NCBI GenBank assembly: GCA_964600235.1
Contig: CAZRIV010000009.1
Location: forward strand, 1-64,000
DNA length: 64,000 nucleotides
Source: MWEI01 sp964600235
GTDB lineage: Bacteria > Desulfobacterota > Desulfomonilia > UBA1062
Reading direction: 5' to 3'
The notes under the pieces: generated by a model
The model's input: only the letters and a program-made list of their open reading frames with translations
Database searches by the model: none
Told to the model about the DNA's origin: nothing
Translations under genes and position numbers: made by a program
In this document: piece after piece, positions 52,483 through 62,049 of the stretch
How positions within the stretch are numbered: the stretch's first letter is position 1
Layout: each line of letters begins with the position of its first letter

Positions 52483-53334
52483 ATGGAGATAAAGACCTTC
52501 GGAGTAATCGGCTCAGGACAGATGGGTAACGGCATCGCCCAGGTGGCCGCGGCCAGCGGACTGAACGTGATCATGAACGATATCGACGAGAAGTTTGTCC
52601 AGGGCGGCATCCGTACCATCACCAGAAACCTGACCCGCCAGGTGGAAAAGGGCACCATGAAAGAAGATGACTCGAAGGCCATCCTGGGAAGGATATCCCC
52701 GAGCACCAGCCTGAAGGACATGGCTGCGGCCGACTTCGTGGTGGAGGCCGCCTCGGAAAAGCAGGACATCAAGTTCGCCATCTTCAGGGAGCTGGACTCG
52801 TTGTGCCCCGATCACGCCATCCTCTCGAGCAACACCTCATCCATCCCCATCGGCCGCATTGCAGCCCAGACCAGACGGCCTGAAAAGGTCATCGGCATGC
52901 ACTTCATGAACCCGGTGCCGGTCATGAAGCTCTGTGAGATCATCCGCGGCATAGCCACGTCGGAGGAGACCTACAGGCTCACCCACGACCTGGCGCTGAA
53001 GTTCGGCAAGACCCCGGCCGAGGCCAACGACTTCCCGGGTTTCATCTCCAACCGCATCCTCATGCCCATGATCAACGAGGCCGTGTACTGCCTGTACCAC
53101 GGCGTGGGAACGAAAGAGGCCATCGACACGGTCATGAAGCTGGGCATGAACCACCCCATGGGCCCTCTGGCCCTGGCCGACCTCATCGGCCTGGACACCT
53201 GCCTGGCCATCATGGAGACCCTGTACAACGGCTTCTCCGACTCCAAGTACCGCCCCTGCCCTTTGCTGCGGAAATATGTGGAGGCCGGTTGGCTGGGAAG
53301 GAAGACCGGCAGGGGGTTCTACGAGTACAAATAG
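52483..53334 (+). CDS. 3-hydroxybutyryl-CoA dehydrogenase
   Basis: 283 residues of the short monofunctional type. The N-terminal Rossmann motif is GVIGSGQMGNGIAQVAA (7-23). The catalytic His lies in GMHFMNPVPVMKLCEII, with SSNTSSIPI before it and NDFPGFISNRILMPMINEA after. It interconverts acetoacetyl-CoA and 3-hydroxybutyryl-CoA with NAD(P). AAGGAG lies before the ATG, and 24 bp separate it from the thiolase, so they form an operon. Confidence 0.96.
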   Translation: MEIKTFGVIGSGQMGNGIAQVAAASGLNVIMNDIDEKFVQGGIRTITRNLTRQVEKGTMKEDDSKAILGRISPSTSLKDMAAADFVVEAASEKQDIKFAIFRELDSLCPDHAILSSNTSSIPIGRIAAQTRRPEKVIGMHFMNPVPVMKLCEIIRGIATSEETYRLTHDLALKFGKTPAEANDFPGFISNRILMPMINEAVYCLYHGVGTKEAIDTVMKLGMNHPMGPLALADLIGLDTCLAIMETLYNGFSDSKYRPCPLLRKYVEAGWLGRKTGRGFYEYK

Positions 53335-53338
53335 AGAA

Positions 53339-53421
53339 CGGGCCGGGCGGCGGCTTCAGGCGCAGGGGGAACTCGCTTGGTCATTTCTCCCTGGTCCCGG
53401 CTGGGGCCGCCCCTAAGGTGC
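53339..53421. terminator. Possible long-stem terminator between convergent genes
   Basis: GGGCGGC near 53345 can pair with GCCGCCC near 53408, with weaker inner pairing (AGGGGGAA with TTTCTCCCT), and lies between convergent dehydrogenase and DUF3047 genes. The loop is long and a T-run is poor, so this is tentative. Confidence 0.3.
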
Positions 53422-54141
53422 TGTCTTGTCAGACCTGTACACCTCGATAAAATCCAGGTACGCCTCGGCCTTCTCTCCCGTGTTGTCCGAGTCGCTCATG
53501 ATGCCTATGGTGGCGCGACGAGGCGGCTTCTTCCCGAAGACCTCCTCATAGTCCTTCAGGACGTTCACCTCCTCGTCCACCCACTGACCCACCTTCGCGG
53601 GTCCCTTTTCAAGGAAGATCATGCGGTTCCTGTCCGTGTACGGGCTGGGAATGGATCGTTCGGACACCGCCGTGCTGGCCCACACATAGTTCAGGGAGGC
53701 CAGCGGCGGGTACTCGCCGTAAATGAGCCTGACTATGTTGAATATCACCCTGTCGAAGGGGCTTGCATTCCGGGGGTCATATTCGAAGGCGATGTAGACG
53801 CGCACAGGGTAATCGTCCCCGGACTTGATCCGGGGGTCTGCCTTGCGGTATACGTTCGATACCTTCCAGCGCCACCGTATGTCCGGATGCGAGTAGATGT
53901 CGAACGGCTTTCTGTAAACCAGCAGCGAGGCCGACGAAGCGCTCCTGGCTGCGAGCACGGAACCCCCGTCCCTGTTTTCAATGGTATAGGTGCTGTGTGC
54001 GGGTATCTTGGGGAAGAAGACCTCCCTCCAGGCGGCAAGGTCGTTGAAGTCCTCCCTTAACAGCACTTTCCCGGCGTGTGCCCCGTGAGGCACGGCAACG
54101 AGGGCGGCAAGGACAAGGGCACATGCAATGCGGACAATCAT
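53413..54141 (-). CDS. DUF3047 family exported protein
   Basis: 242 residues. A signal peptide (1-23, ending AHAGK) is followed by a beta-rich domain with FDIYSHPDIRWRWKVSN, SGDDYPVRVYIAFEY, YVWAS and DNTGEKAEAYLDFIEV, the conserved DUF3047 blocks. The fold resembles a carbohydrate-binding jelly roll. The role is unknown; periplasmic location is predicted. It is last of three genes with the glycosyltransferase fusion and DUF1499. Confidence 0.85.
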   Translation of the reverse strand: MIVRIACALVLAALVAVPHGAHAGKVLLREDFNDLAAWREVFFPKIPAHSTYTIENRDGGSVLAARSASSASLLVYRKPFDIYSHPDIRWRWKVSNVYRKADPRIKSGDDYPVRVYIAFEYDPRNASPFDRVIFNIVRLIYGEYPPLASLNYVWASTAVSERSIPSPYTDRNRMIFLEKGPAKVGQWVDEEVNVLKDYEEVFGKKPPRRATIGIMSDSDNTGEKAEAYLDFIEVYRSDKTAP

Positions 54142-54160
54142 TCGTAATCTCCTGGCCTGT

Positions 54161-55525
54161 TCAGCGGCATAATGTATTCTTCCTGGCCTTCAGCACGTGC
54201 TGGATCCAGATGCCGGGCGATCTCTCCCTGCCGCGGTACAATCCGGCGAGTTCGGCTAGGGGCATACCCAGGACGAAGCCCGCAAGGGCGAGCTGGTTCA
54301 GCACCCAGGTACGCAGCGGACCCATGGCGGTAAAGCGCCTGGAGGACGTTGTGACGCGGTTTTTCAGGATTCCGATGCGCCCTTTTTTCTTCATGGCATT
54401 GACAAATGCCACATCCTCCATGATGGGGATGTCCTGAAATCCGCCTGCAGACATAAAGACAGACTTCCTCACGAAAAAGGCCTGGTCGCCGTAGGGCAAT
54501 TTGAAAATCCGGGACCTCAGGTTTGCGCCGAAGGCGATGAGTTCCAGCGGGAACGAACCACGGTCAAAGCCCAGAGAGAACGCCCCCATGGCAATGTCCG
54601 GATCAGCGAGCATGAGCCGCACGGCGTTGTCATACCCTTCGCACGGCACGGTGTCGGCATGGAGGAATAAAAGGATGTCACCCAGGGCGGCCCCGGCCCC
54701 CCGGTTCATCTGGGAGGCCCTGCCGGGAGGTGCGTCAAGAACCCGAGCACCCATGAGGGCCGCGCGTTCTGTGCTCCTGTCCGTGCTTCCCCCGTCTACA
54801 AGGATCACCTCCACATTCCTGCCGCCAAAAGCCTTTTCAATGGCACGTTCGATTACGGCTTCTTCATTGAGCACGGGGATGACAACCGAGATCATGGGGC
54901 CTGTCCTGACCCCCCTCTCCTCCTCCCAGACATGCAGGTCTTCGGGCCGGTCCACATCAGCCAGGGGTGCCAGGAGGGTCACCTTCAACCCGGATTTCCT
55001 GATGACCTGAAGCGTCTTTTCCATAACCATATGGGTGCCCCAGGGAATTGACGAAAAGAGCTCCGGCTGGTCCCGCTTCAGGGCCATGAGGTAATACCCC
55101 CCGTCATGAGCAGGGCCGAGCACGCAGTCGGAAACCTTCAGGGCCGCAAATGCCTTCCTGAGGAGCGCAGCCGTGATGCCGGGGCAGTCGGTCCCGATCA
55201 GGGCCGCCGAACCTTCCCCATGGCCGAAGGCATGGATAAAGGCGCAGCGCATCCGTTCCCCCAGATCAGTGCCAGACTGGGGAACACACTCCACGTCTCC
55301 CCCGAACAGCGACCGGAAGTCCTGCCCGTGTTTGCCCTCAAAATGAAGCTCCAGGGACGTATGGCCGGTTTGTGCCAGTTCCCGGCCCGTCTTGAGGGTG
55401 TGCATGAGCATGTCCCTCTGGAGGATCGACGCGCCTTGTTCTCCCAGAGATGGGACCAGCCGCGTCTTCACCTTTCCAGGTTCGGGATGCCGGGTGAAGA
55501 TGATGAGCCTCTCTGATGAAGCCAT
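54161..55525 (-). CDS. Fusion: DUF2064/TIGR04282 nucleotidyltransferase-like + GT2 glycosyltransferase (TIGR04283)
   Basis: 454 residues. Residues 1-205 match the DUF2064 family (FTRHPEPGKVKTRLVPSLG, LIGTDCPGITAALLRKAF, LGPAHDGGYYLMAL), which has a nucleotide-sugar transferase fold. Residues 210-454 match a family-2 glycosyltransferase (ISVVIPVLNEE, VEVILVDGGSTDRS, FLHADTVP, QAFFVRKSVF). In other genomes these are separate neighbouring genes, so this is a natural fusion. The substrate is unknown. The start lies 5 bp after the DUF1499 stop. Confidence 0.88.
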   Translation of the reverse strand: MASSERLIIFTRHPEPGKVKTRLVPSLGEQGASILQRDMLMHTLKTGRELAQTGHTSLELHFEGKHGQDFRSLFGGDVECVPQSGTDLGERMRCAFIHAFGHGEGSAALIGTDCPGITAALLRKAFAALKVSDCVLGPAHDGGYYLMALKRDQPELFSSIPWGTHMVMEKTLQVIRKSGLKVTLLAPLADVDRPEDLHVWEEERGVRTGPMISVVIPVLNEEAVIERAIEKAFGGRNVEVILVDGGSTDRSTERAALMGARVLDAPPGRASQMNRGAGAALGDILLFLHADTVPCEGYDNAVRLMLADPDIAMGAFSLGFDRGSFPLELIAFGANLRSRIFKLPYGDQAFFVRKSVFMSAGGFQDIPIMEDVAFVNAMKKKGRIGILKNRVTTSSRRFTAMGPLRTWVLNQLALAGFVLGMPLAELAGLYRGRERSPGIWIQHVLKARKNTLCR

Positions 55526-55530
55526 GCCGG

Positions 55531-55974
55531 TCAGTCGGCGCCCCCCTCAAAGCGCCTCCTGATCTCTTCCATGCGTCTGCGGTTCACCCCGAAGTCAGAA
55601 AGACCGAGCCGGGAGGCGGACCTGAAATGGATGAGCCCGGCCGAATCGTCCAGGAAGAACTCCACGTCATCCACGAACCTGAACAGGAGCGAGGTGAATT
55701 CGGCATGGATGTAATCGCCATCGTCCTTCACGATACGTGACCTGGGCATGGAGGATATGACCTGCACCAGGTGCTGCTTTGCCTGTTCCTTGGTCTGGGC
55801 GTACCGGATCGGCTCGATGCGGTGTCCAGGGTCCTGGGCCTGGGTCGAAACGCAGTTGGGGCTCGAGGGGCACGGGAAAAGCCTGCCTTCTTTCATCCCG
55901 AGCGTGGTCGGTCTGGTGCCCGAGCAGCATGTCATGAACACGCAGAGCATCACTGCGGTAGAGAGTCTGAACAT
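55531..55974 (-). CDS. DUF1499 lipoprotein
   Basis: 147 residues. The N-terminus (MFRLSTAVMLCVFMTCCSG) is a lipoprotein-type signal with two adjacent cysteines near residues 16-17. The mature part has the DUF1499 blocks CPSSPNCVSTQA, YIHAEFTSLLFRFVDDVEF and SASRLGLSDFGVNRRRMEEI. The function is unknown. It is the first gene of a three-gene minus-strand operon and divergent from transketolase. Confidence 0.87.
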   Translation of the reverse strand: MFRLSTAVMLCVFMTCCSGTRPTTLGMKEGRLFPCPSSPNCVSTQAQDPGHRIEPIRYAQTKEQAKQHLVQVISSMPRSRIVKDDGDYIHAEFTSLLFRFVDDVEFFLDDSAGLIHFRSASRLGLSDFGVNRRRMEEIRRRFEGGAD

Positions 55975-56139
55975 ATGCCCTCCCGATGAAGCGAAATTGT
56001 GGACTGTGGTTCATGATTATTGTATGAAGATCGCACAAATTATCAAGACATGTTATTTCTGATACCCTTTCCATGAACCCTGGGGTTCAGGTATGGCATG
56101 AATGAAACAGTGGAAACCAGGTACCAGGAGGCACCCTAC

Positions 56140-58206
56140 ATGGCAATGAATACCGAGCTCGATGAACGTTGCGTCAATACCATCCGTTTCCTTGCAACGG
56201 ATGCCATCCAGAAGGCCAACTCCGGCCACCCGGGGCTCCCCCTGGGTGCGGCGCCCATGGCTTACGTTCTCTGGTCGAAACATATGAAACACAACCCGGC
56301 CAACCCCAGGTGGGTGGACCGCGACCGTTTCGTGCTCTCTGCCGGCCATGGGTCATCACTGCTCTATGCACTGCTGCACCTGAGCGGGTACGACCTCCCG
56401 CTCACCGAGATCCAGAAGTTCCGGCAGTGGGGCAGCCTGACGCCCGGACACCCCGAGAGCCATGTAACGCCCGGAGTCGAAATCACCACTGGCCCCCTGG
56501 GCCAGGGGATATCGAGCGCAGTGGGCATGGCCATGGCCGAGGCGCACCTCGCGTCCGTCTACAACCGGCCTAACCACACGATCATTGACCACCACACCTA
56601 CGTACTCGCCGGCGACGGCGACCTCATGGAAGGCGTGGCATATGAGGCAAGCTCACTGGCGGGCCACCTGAGGCTGGGCAAGCTCATCGTGCTCTACGAC
56701 AGCAACAGCATATCCCTGGCAGGGTCCACGAACCTGTGCTTCACCGAGGACACCCAGATGCGCTTCGAGGCATGCGGGTGGCACGTCCAGAACGTCTATG
56801 ACGGCAACGACCTCGCATCTCTTGACCTGGCGATCATGAACGCCAAGGAGGAAAAACACAGCCCCTCGCTCATCATCGTGAACACGGTGATCGGCTTCGG
56901 TTCACCCAACAGGCAGGGGTCCTACAAGGTACACGGTTCCCCGCTGGGCGAGGATGAGCTCCGCCTGGCCAAGAAGACCCTATTATGGAACGCGCCGGGT
57001 CAGTTCTTTGTGCCTGATGATGTCCATGACCGTTTCCTCAAGATAAAAGAGAACGGGAAGACCTATGAGTCGGACTGGCAGCAGGAGTTCTTCCGGTACA
57101 GCAGGTCCTTCCCCGGACCGGCCGAGGAGCTGCGGGGCAGGATGAGCGGCGAGTTCCCCAAGGGGTGGGACTCGGGTCTTACGGAGCTCTTCACGGACAG
57201 GAAACCCCTGTCCACGAGGAAGGCGGGAGAGGCGGTCCTCCAGAAACTCGCCGCGAACATCCCGGCCGTCATGGGCGGATCGGCGGATCTGAACCCGTCC
57301 ACTCTCACCTGGATAAAGGAATGTGGTGACTATCAGAATCCCGATTCCTGCGGAACGGGCGTCCAGGGTTCCGTGGGCTCGTGCTGGGGCTATGAGGGCA
57401 GGAACATCCATTTCGGTGTACGCGAGCACGCCATGGCCGCCATCACCACCGGCATGGCGCTTCACGGCGGGGCCATACCCTATGCGTCCACCTTCCTCAT
57501 GTTCTCGGACTACATGAGACCCGCCATCCGCATTGCCTGCCTGTGCGGCGTGAGGGCAGTCTACGTCTTCACCCACGACAGCATCGGAGTGGGCGAAGAC
57601 GGGCCGACGCACCAGCCCGTCGAGCAGGTCATGGGCCTGAGGGGGGTGCCGAACCTCACGGTCATACGCCCCTGCGACGCCCAGGAGACCGTCTTCGCAT
57701 ACAGGGCCGCCTTCAGCAGGACCGAAGGCCCCACGGCCCTGATCCTCACCCGTCAGGACGTGCCCGCCATCGACCGGAAGCGGTGCGCCCCGGCAAAGGG
57801 CCTCGAAAAAGGCGCCTACATCCTGTGGGAGTCTGCCAGGACAAAACCCGACTGCATCATCATCGCCACGGGCTCCGAGGTGAGCCTGGCCCTGGAGGCG
57901 GCCTACGAACTGTCCAACGACAAAATAAAGGTCAGGGTCGTATCCATGCCCAGCTGGGAGCTCTTCGAGGCCCAGTGCCCGGACTACAGGCAGAGCGTCC
58001 TGCCTGCGGAAGTAAGGGCGCGTGTTGCGGTTGAAGCGGGTCTGCGGCTTGGATGGGAACGTTATGTGGGCCTGGACGGTGTCGTCATCGGCATGGACGG
58101 CTTCGGCGCCAGCGCCCCTGCTCCGGTCCTTTACGAAAAATTCGGCATCACCGTAAGCGCGATTGCAGACGCGGCACGGTCACTGGTGAGGAAGAAAAAG
58201 AGGTAG
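56140..58206 (+). CDS. tkt: Transketolase
   Basis: 688 residues from ATG 56140 (AGGAGG upstream); the frame is open to 56098 but the family's N-terminus fits here. Blocks: IQKANSGHPGLPLGAAPMAY, TPGHPESHVTPGVEITTGPLGQ (split here), the thiamine site GDGDLMEGVAYEA...DSNS, FGVREHAMAAI, THDSIGVGEDGPTHQPVEQ and GFGASAPAPVLYEKFGIT. It moves two-carbon units in the pentose phosphate pathway, with transaldolase and isomerase encoded downstream. Confidence 0.97.
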   Translation: MAMNTELDERCVNTIRFLATDAIQKANSGHPGLPLGAAPMAYVLWSKHMKHNPANPRWVDRDRFVLSAGHGSSLLYALLHLSGYDLPLTEIQKFRQWGSLTPGHPESHVTPGVEITTGPLGQGISSAVGMAMAEAHLASVYNRPNHTIIDHHTYVLAGDGDLMEGVAYEASSLAGHLRLGKLIVLYDSNSISLAGSTNLCFTEDTQMRFEACGWHVQNVYDGNDLASLDLAIMNAKEEKHSPSLIIVNTVIGFGSPNRQGSYKVHGSPLGEDELRLAKKTLLWNAPGQFFVPDDVHDRFLKIKENGKTYESDWQQEFFRYSRSFPGPAEELRGRMSGEFPKGWDSGLTELFTDRKPLSTRKAGEAVLQKLAANIPAVMGGSADLNPSTLTWIKECGDYQNPDSCGTGVQGSVGSCWGYEGRNIHFGVREHAMAAITTGMALHGGAIPYASTFLMFSDYMRPAIRIACLCGVRAVYVFTHDSIGVGEDGPTHQPVEQVMGLRGVPNLTVIRPCDAQETVFAYRAAFSRTEGPTALILTRQDVPAIDRKRCAPAKGLEKGAYILWESARTKPDCIIIATGSEVSLALEAAYELSNDKIKVRVVSMPSWELFEAQCPDYRQSVLPAEVRARVAVEAGLRLGWERYVGLDGVVIGMDGFGASAPAPVLYEKFGITVSAIADAARSLVRKKKR

Positions 58207-58621
58207 GAAGCGGACCCGGGCCACGGGTCCACCCCAAGCCATATATGCAGGGCAAGCCTTGCCGGCAGGTGGCATGCGGTACCGGTTCGGGTTTTCGCAG
58301 GCGCCTCTGACCCGAGGCAGAATAGAATAAATCACGGATTTTGCGTTTGTTGGGGTTTTAAATTGATCCGTTCAAAGCAGTGATCTCGCCGCTTTTCGAT
58401 GAATGCCTATTATGCCGGCTGCCTGAGGCGGCGAGATCACTGCTCTGAACGGACTTATGAAAAACATTTTTTCTGGTACGAACCATCTGTCAACGCACTC
58501 TTAAAAGTGTATCAGGTACATGTGTACATGTCCAAGAACGCAATCCGGGTTAAATCACGACTGCAATCAATCCCGCTTCATTACCGGGCTTCTCTTTTAC
58601 AGCGTTTCCACCGAAGGTGGC
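58207..58621. other. Intergenic region with large inverted repeat
   Basis: 415 bp with no supported gene. The main feature is the 26-bp inverted repeat at 58367-58453, listed separately. The rest shows nothing recognisable. Confidence 0.5.
58367..58453. repeat. 26-bp near-perfect inverted repeat
   Basis: The left arm (58367-58392, beginning TCCGTTCAAAGCAG) and right arm (58428-58453, ending CTCTGAACGGA) are reverse complements with one difference, T versus C, that still allows G-U pairing in RNA. The 35-nt loop contains GCCGGC. It is far longer than a normal terminator, and there is only a weak T-rich stretch (ACATTTTTTC at 58464 on). Confidence 0.8.
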
Positions 58622-58813
58622 TTATTTTACCTTGGTCTTGACGGGCGCGGAAAGATCGAGGCATTCATACGAGAACTTCCTGTCCATAATCTCCTTCTTG
58701 TCGCTGTCGTACCACACGCACGTCAGCATGCCCTTGGAATCGACACCCTCAACCGTCATCGCAGGGCTTCCGCTCTTCAGTTTGACGACATCGCCCTTTT
58801 TAATCTTCCCCAT
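58622..58813 (-). CDS. DUF2158 / YodC-like small protein
   Basis: 63 residues. MGKIKKGDVVKLKSGSPAMT matches the conserved SH3-like opening of the DUF2158 family (KxGDxVxLKSGGPxMTV), and VWYDSDKKEI fits the CxWF block that follows. The function of the family is unknown. AAAGGGG lies upstream of the start. It is a single gene on the minus strand between tkt and tal. Confidence 0.88.
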   Translation of the reverse strand: MGKIKKGDVVKLKSGSPAMTVEGVDSKGMLTCVWYDSDKKEIMDRKFSYECLDLSAPVKTKVK

Positions 58814-59161
58814 GATAAGCCCCTTTCAGATCTATGTATTCTTCCAGGCATTCATCCTGTCTCCATACTAACATCTGCAGACAGAACATGCTGTCTGGTG
58901 CACGATAGCAGTATATCCATAATATCTCGTGCAAGGCAACAGGCTGTTGAACACGAGAACCATGGATTGCCTGCCGACCGTTTCATATGACCCGTAAGAC
59001 CAGCGCATCTCTTGGTCATCTTCAGGGTGCGACTGGAACCATGATACTTCGCTCGGACCGCAGGCGTGACCATCACATCCGCCTTCCTTCTTGTCTACCT
59101 CCCCCCATTCCTGTTAATAAGAATTCACACAGCATGATCCAATGTTCAAAGGAGTTGATTC
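58814..59161. other. Intergenic region upstream of transaldolase
   Basis: 348 bp. Nothing could be supported beyond the presumed promoters of the divergent DUF2158 and tal genes; no clear boxes were found. Confidence 0.4.
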
Positions 59162-60256
59162 ATGGGAAAACTGCACGATCTTGCCGGGCTCGGCCAGGCC
59201 ATATGGTTCGACTATATCCAGCGCTCGCTCATCAGCTCGGGCGAACTGCAACGGCTCATCGACCAGGGCGTGCGCGGCGTCACAAGCAACCCCACCATCT
59301 TTGAAAAGGCCATTGCCGGCAGCCGTGACTACGACGACGCGCTCAGGCGGTCCGCCAGGGCCGGAAAATCGAACCTGGAGATCTATGAAGAGCTCGTGCT
59401 GCGCGACATCCTCCTGACCTCCGACCTGTTTCTCCCGGTCTATGTGGACACGCGCGGCCGCGACGGGTATGTGAGCCTGGAGGTCAGTCCGGACCTGGCC
59501 TATGACACCGACCGTACGATCCAGGAGGGTAAACGGCTCTTCGATGCACTGGGCAGGCCCAATGTCATGATCAAGGTCCCGGCCACCGACGCCGGGATAG
59601 CCGCTGTGGAGGCCCTCATATCCCTGGGCGTGAACGTGAATGTGACCCTCCTCTTCTCCGTCTCCCAGTATCTGAAGGCTGCCCGGGCCTATCTGACGGG
59701 CCTTGAGAAGCGCCTGGCCGCGGGGCTCGACATCAGCTCCATCGCCTCGGTTGCATCGTTCTTCGTCAGCCGGCTGGACACCTCGGTAGATGCGGAACTC
59801 GAACGGATCGGGAACAGCGACCTGCTCGGCAAGGCGGCCATCGCCAATGCCAAGATCGCCTATGCGCACTTCAAGGAGATCTTCTCCGGGGAGAGCTGGG
59901 AGCATCTTGCAGGAAAAGGAGCCAATGTGCAGAGGCTGCTGTGGGCCAGCACCGGCACCAAGAACCCCGGATACTCGGACACGCTGTACGTGGATGGCCT
60001 CATCGGCCCGCACACCGTGAACACCCTGCCGCCGGCGACCCTGGGCAGGTTCCTTGACCACGGACAGGTGTCCCCCACCCTTGAGACGGGCATCGAACAT
60101 GCACAAGATCAGATCGACTCTCTCAAACGGCTCGGGCTCGATCTGGACGCCATAACCACGAAGCTCGAGGAAGACGGGGTGAAATCCTTTGCCGCATCCT
60201 TCGATGCGCTCATGAACAGCATCTCCCAAAAAAGTGCAGAGGTGTCGAAGTCATGA
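59162..60256 (+). CDS. tal: Transaldolase
   Basis: 364 residues, the longer transaldolase type often found next to or fused with glucose-6-phosphate isomerase. The motifs are GVTSNPTIFEKAIAGS, the Schiff-base lysine in NVMIKVPATDAGI, NVNVTLLFSV, ISSIASVASFFVSRLD and LWASTGTKNP. It transfers three-carbon units in the pentose phosphate pathway. AAAGGAG lies before the ATG, and the stop overlaps the pgi start. Confidence 0.96.
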   Translation: MGKLHDLAGLGQAIWFDYIQRSLISSGELQRLIDQGVRGVTSNPTIFEKAIAGSRDYDDALRRSARAGKSNLEIYEELVLRDILLTSDLFLPVYVDTRGRDGYVSLEVSPDLAYDTDRTIQEGKRLFDALGRPNVMIKVPATDAGIAAVEALISLGVNVNVTLLFSVSQYLKAARAYLTGLEKRLAAGLDISSIASVASFFVSRLDTSVDAELERIGNSDLLGKAAIANAKIAYAHFKEIFSGESWEHLAGKGANVQRLLWASTGTKNPGYSDTLYVDGLIGPHTVNTLPPATLGRFLDHGQVSPTLETGIEHAQDQIDSLKRLGLDLDAITTKLEEDGVKSFAASFDALMNSISQKSAEVSKS

Positions 60257-61953
60257 CCAAGATCGAGATGAGTCTCGGCCCATACCGGGGTTCTGTGGAA
60301 AACGCCTTGAAGAAGGTTGAAGCATCCAGGGTCGTCCCGCGGATATGGGACATGGACCACACGGTATGGAAGATGCAGCCCACCGAGATCACCAACAGGC
60401 TCGGATGGCTCGTCAGCCCTTCCAAGATGCGCCAGCAGGTCGCGGATCTGAAGGCCTTCGCCGACGAGGTGCGCTCTGCAGGCTACTCCCACGCGCTCCT
60501 TCTGGGCATGGGAGGGTCGTCGCTGGCCCCTGACGTCTTCAGGCGGACCTTCGGCGTAAGGGAAGGCTTCCTGGACCTGGCCGTGCTCGACAGCACCGAC
60601 CCGGCTGCCGTTGCCGCCCGGGCCGGGGCCGTAAGTCCGGATAAGAGGCTCTTCATCGTATCGTCCAAATCGGGCACCACTGCCGAGGTCCTCTCCTTTT
60701 TCAAATACTTCTACAACCAGACCGTGCAAACGGTGGGTGCCGACAGGGCAGGAGAGCACTTCATCGCCATTACCGACCCGGGCAACCCGCTCAACGAGAT
60801 GGCCTCCCGACTGAAGTTCCGTAAGGTCTTTGCGGGTGATCCCACCATCGGGGGCCGCTTCTCTGTCTTGTCCGTGTTCGGCCTCGTGCCGGCGGCCCTC
60901 CTGGGCATCGACATCTCCCTGCTCCTGGACAGAGCCATTGGATCCGCCCAGGCGTGTCAAGAGAACACCTGCTCGCTCGCCGGCCCCAATCCCGGCTGCA
61001 GTCTCGGCACGGCCCTGGGTACCCTGGCCTTGGCCGGGAGAGACAAGCTGACCTTCTTCATCGCCGAAAAGGCCGCCAGCTTCGGAGACTGGGTGGAGCA
61101 GCTCATTGCCGAAAGCACTGGCAAGGAGAGGAAAGGCATCCTGCCGGTCATCGGCGAGATTCCCGACAGCCCGGAGCTCTACAGCAACGACAGGGTCTTC
61201 GTCTCTCTGAGGCTTGCAGGGGATACGCACAAAGAGCCGTCTCTGGCAAAGCTTACCGATGCAGGTCATCCCGTGATACGCCTCTTCATGGACGACATCT
61301 ACGACCTGGGCGGGCAGTTCTTCTGCTGGGAGTTCGCATGCGCCGTTACAGGGCATCTCCTGGAGATCAATCCCTATGACCAGCCCGACGTGGAATCGGC
61401 CAAGGTGCTCTCACGAAAGGCAATGGAGGACTACCGGCAGAACGGGACACTGAGCACCAGGGAACCCTCGTTCAAGGACGGTGACATATCGGTATATGCC
61501 GACATGAAGTCCCCGGGCATCGGCCAGGCATTCATGGATTTTCTCTCGCGCGCAAAGCAGGGCTCCTACATCTCCATCCAGGCATACATAAACCCCGACA
61601 GTGAGTCCTGCCATGCCCTGCAGGAGCTCAGGACACACCTTCTCGACACCTACCTCATCCCGACAACCCTGGGCTTCGGCCCGCGTTTCCTCCACTCCAC
61701 CGGGCAGCTTCACAAGGGCGATGCCGGGAAAGGGTTCTTCATCCAGATCACGTGTGACGACGCCCTCGACCTTCCCATCCCCGACGAGGCCGGATCGGAA
61801 GGCTCGTCCATGACCTTCGGCATCCTGAAGGCGTCCCAGGCCATCGGCGACGGTGAAGCGCTCAGGGCTGCCGGAAGGCCGATCATCAGGTTCCATATTT
61901 CGGGGTCGGATATCATGGCCGGCCTGAACCGTCTGGTGCGTGAGGCCCGTTGA
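60253..61953 (+). CDS. pgi: Glucose-6-phosphate isomerase
   Basis: 566 residues, ATGA overlap with tal. The isomerase SIS-like folds show LLLGMGGSSLAPDVFR, FIVSSKSGTTAEVLSFF and the C-terminal LGFGPRFLHSTGQLHKGD block, which is the family signature found in tal-pgi fusions. It interconverts glucose 6-phosphate and fructose 6-phosphate. The pairing with tal and tkt provides a route between glycogen-derived hexose and pentose phosphates. Confidence 0.93.
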   Translation: MTKIEMSLGPYRGSVENALKKVEASRVVPRIWDMDHTVWKMQPTEITNRLGWLVSPSKMRQQVADLKAFADEVRSAGYSHALLLGMGGSSLAPDVFRRTFGVREGFLDLAVLDSTDPAAVAARAGAVSPDKRLFIVSSKSGTTAEVLSFFKYFYNQTVQTVGADRAGEHFIAITDPGNPLNEMASRLKFRKVFAGDPTIGGRFSVLSVFGLVPAALLGIDISLLLDRAIGSAQACQENTCSLAGPNPGCSLGTALGTLALAGRDKLTFFIAEKAASFGDWVEQLIAESTGKERKGILPVIGEIPDSPELYSNDRVFVSLRLAGDTHKEPSLAKLTDAGHPVIRLFMDDIYDLGGQFFCWEFACAVTGHLLEINPYDQPDVESAKVLSRKAMEDYRQNGTLSTREPSFKDGDISVYADMKSPGIGQAFMDFLSRAKQGSYISIQAYINPDSESCHALQELRTHLLDTYLIPTTLGFGPRFLHSTGQLHKGDAGKGFFIQITCDDALDLPIPDEAGSEGSSMTFGILKASQAIGDGEALRAAGRPIIRFHISGSDIMAGLNRLVREAR

Positions 61954-62049
61954 GGATTGCCCTCCTTTTGATCCTGCGGCCCTTCTTCCTGCCGCGCGGG
62001 GAGAGTTTTCGATCCCGCGACTTCATGAACCTTCCTGAAAGGAGTTTTG

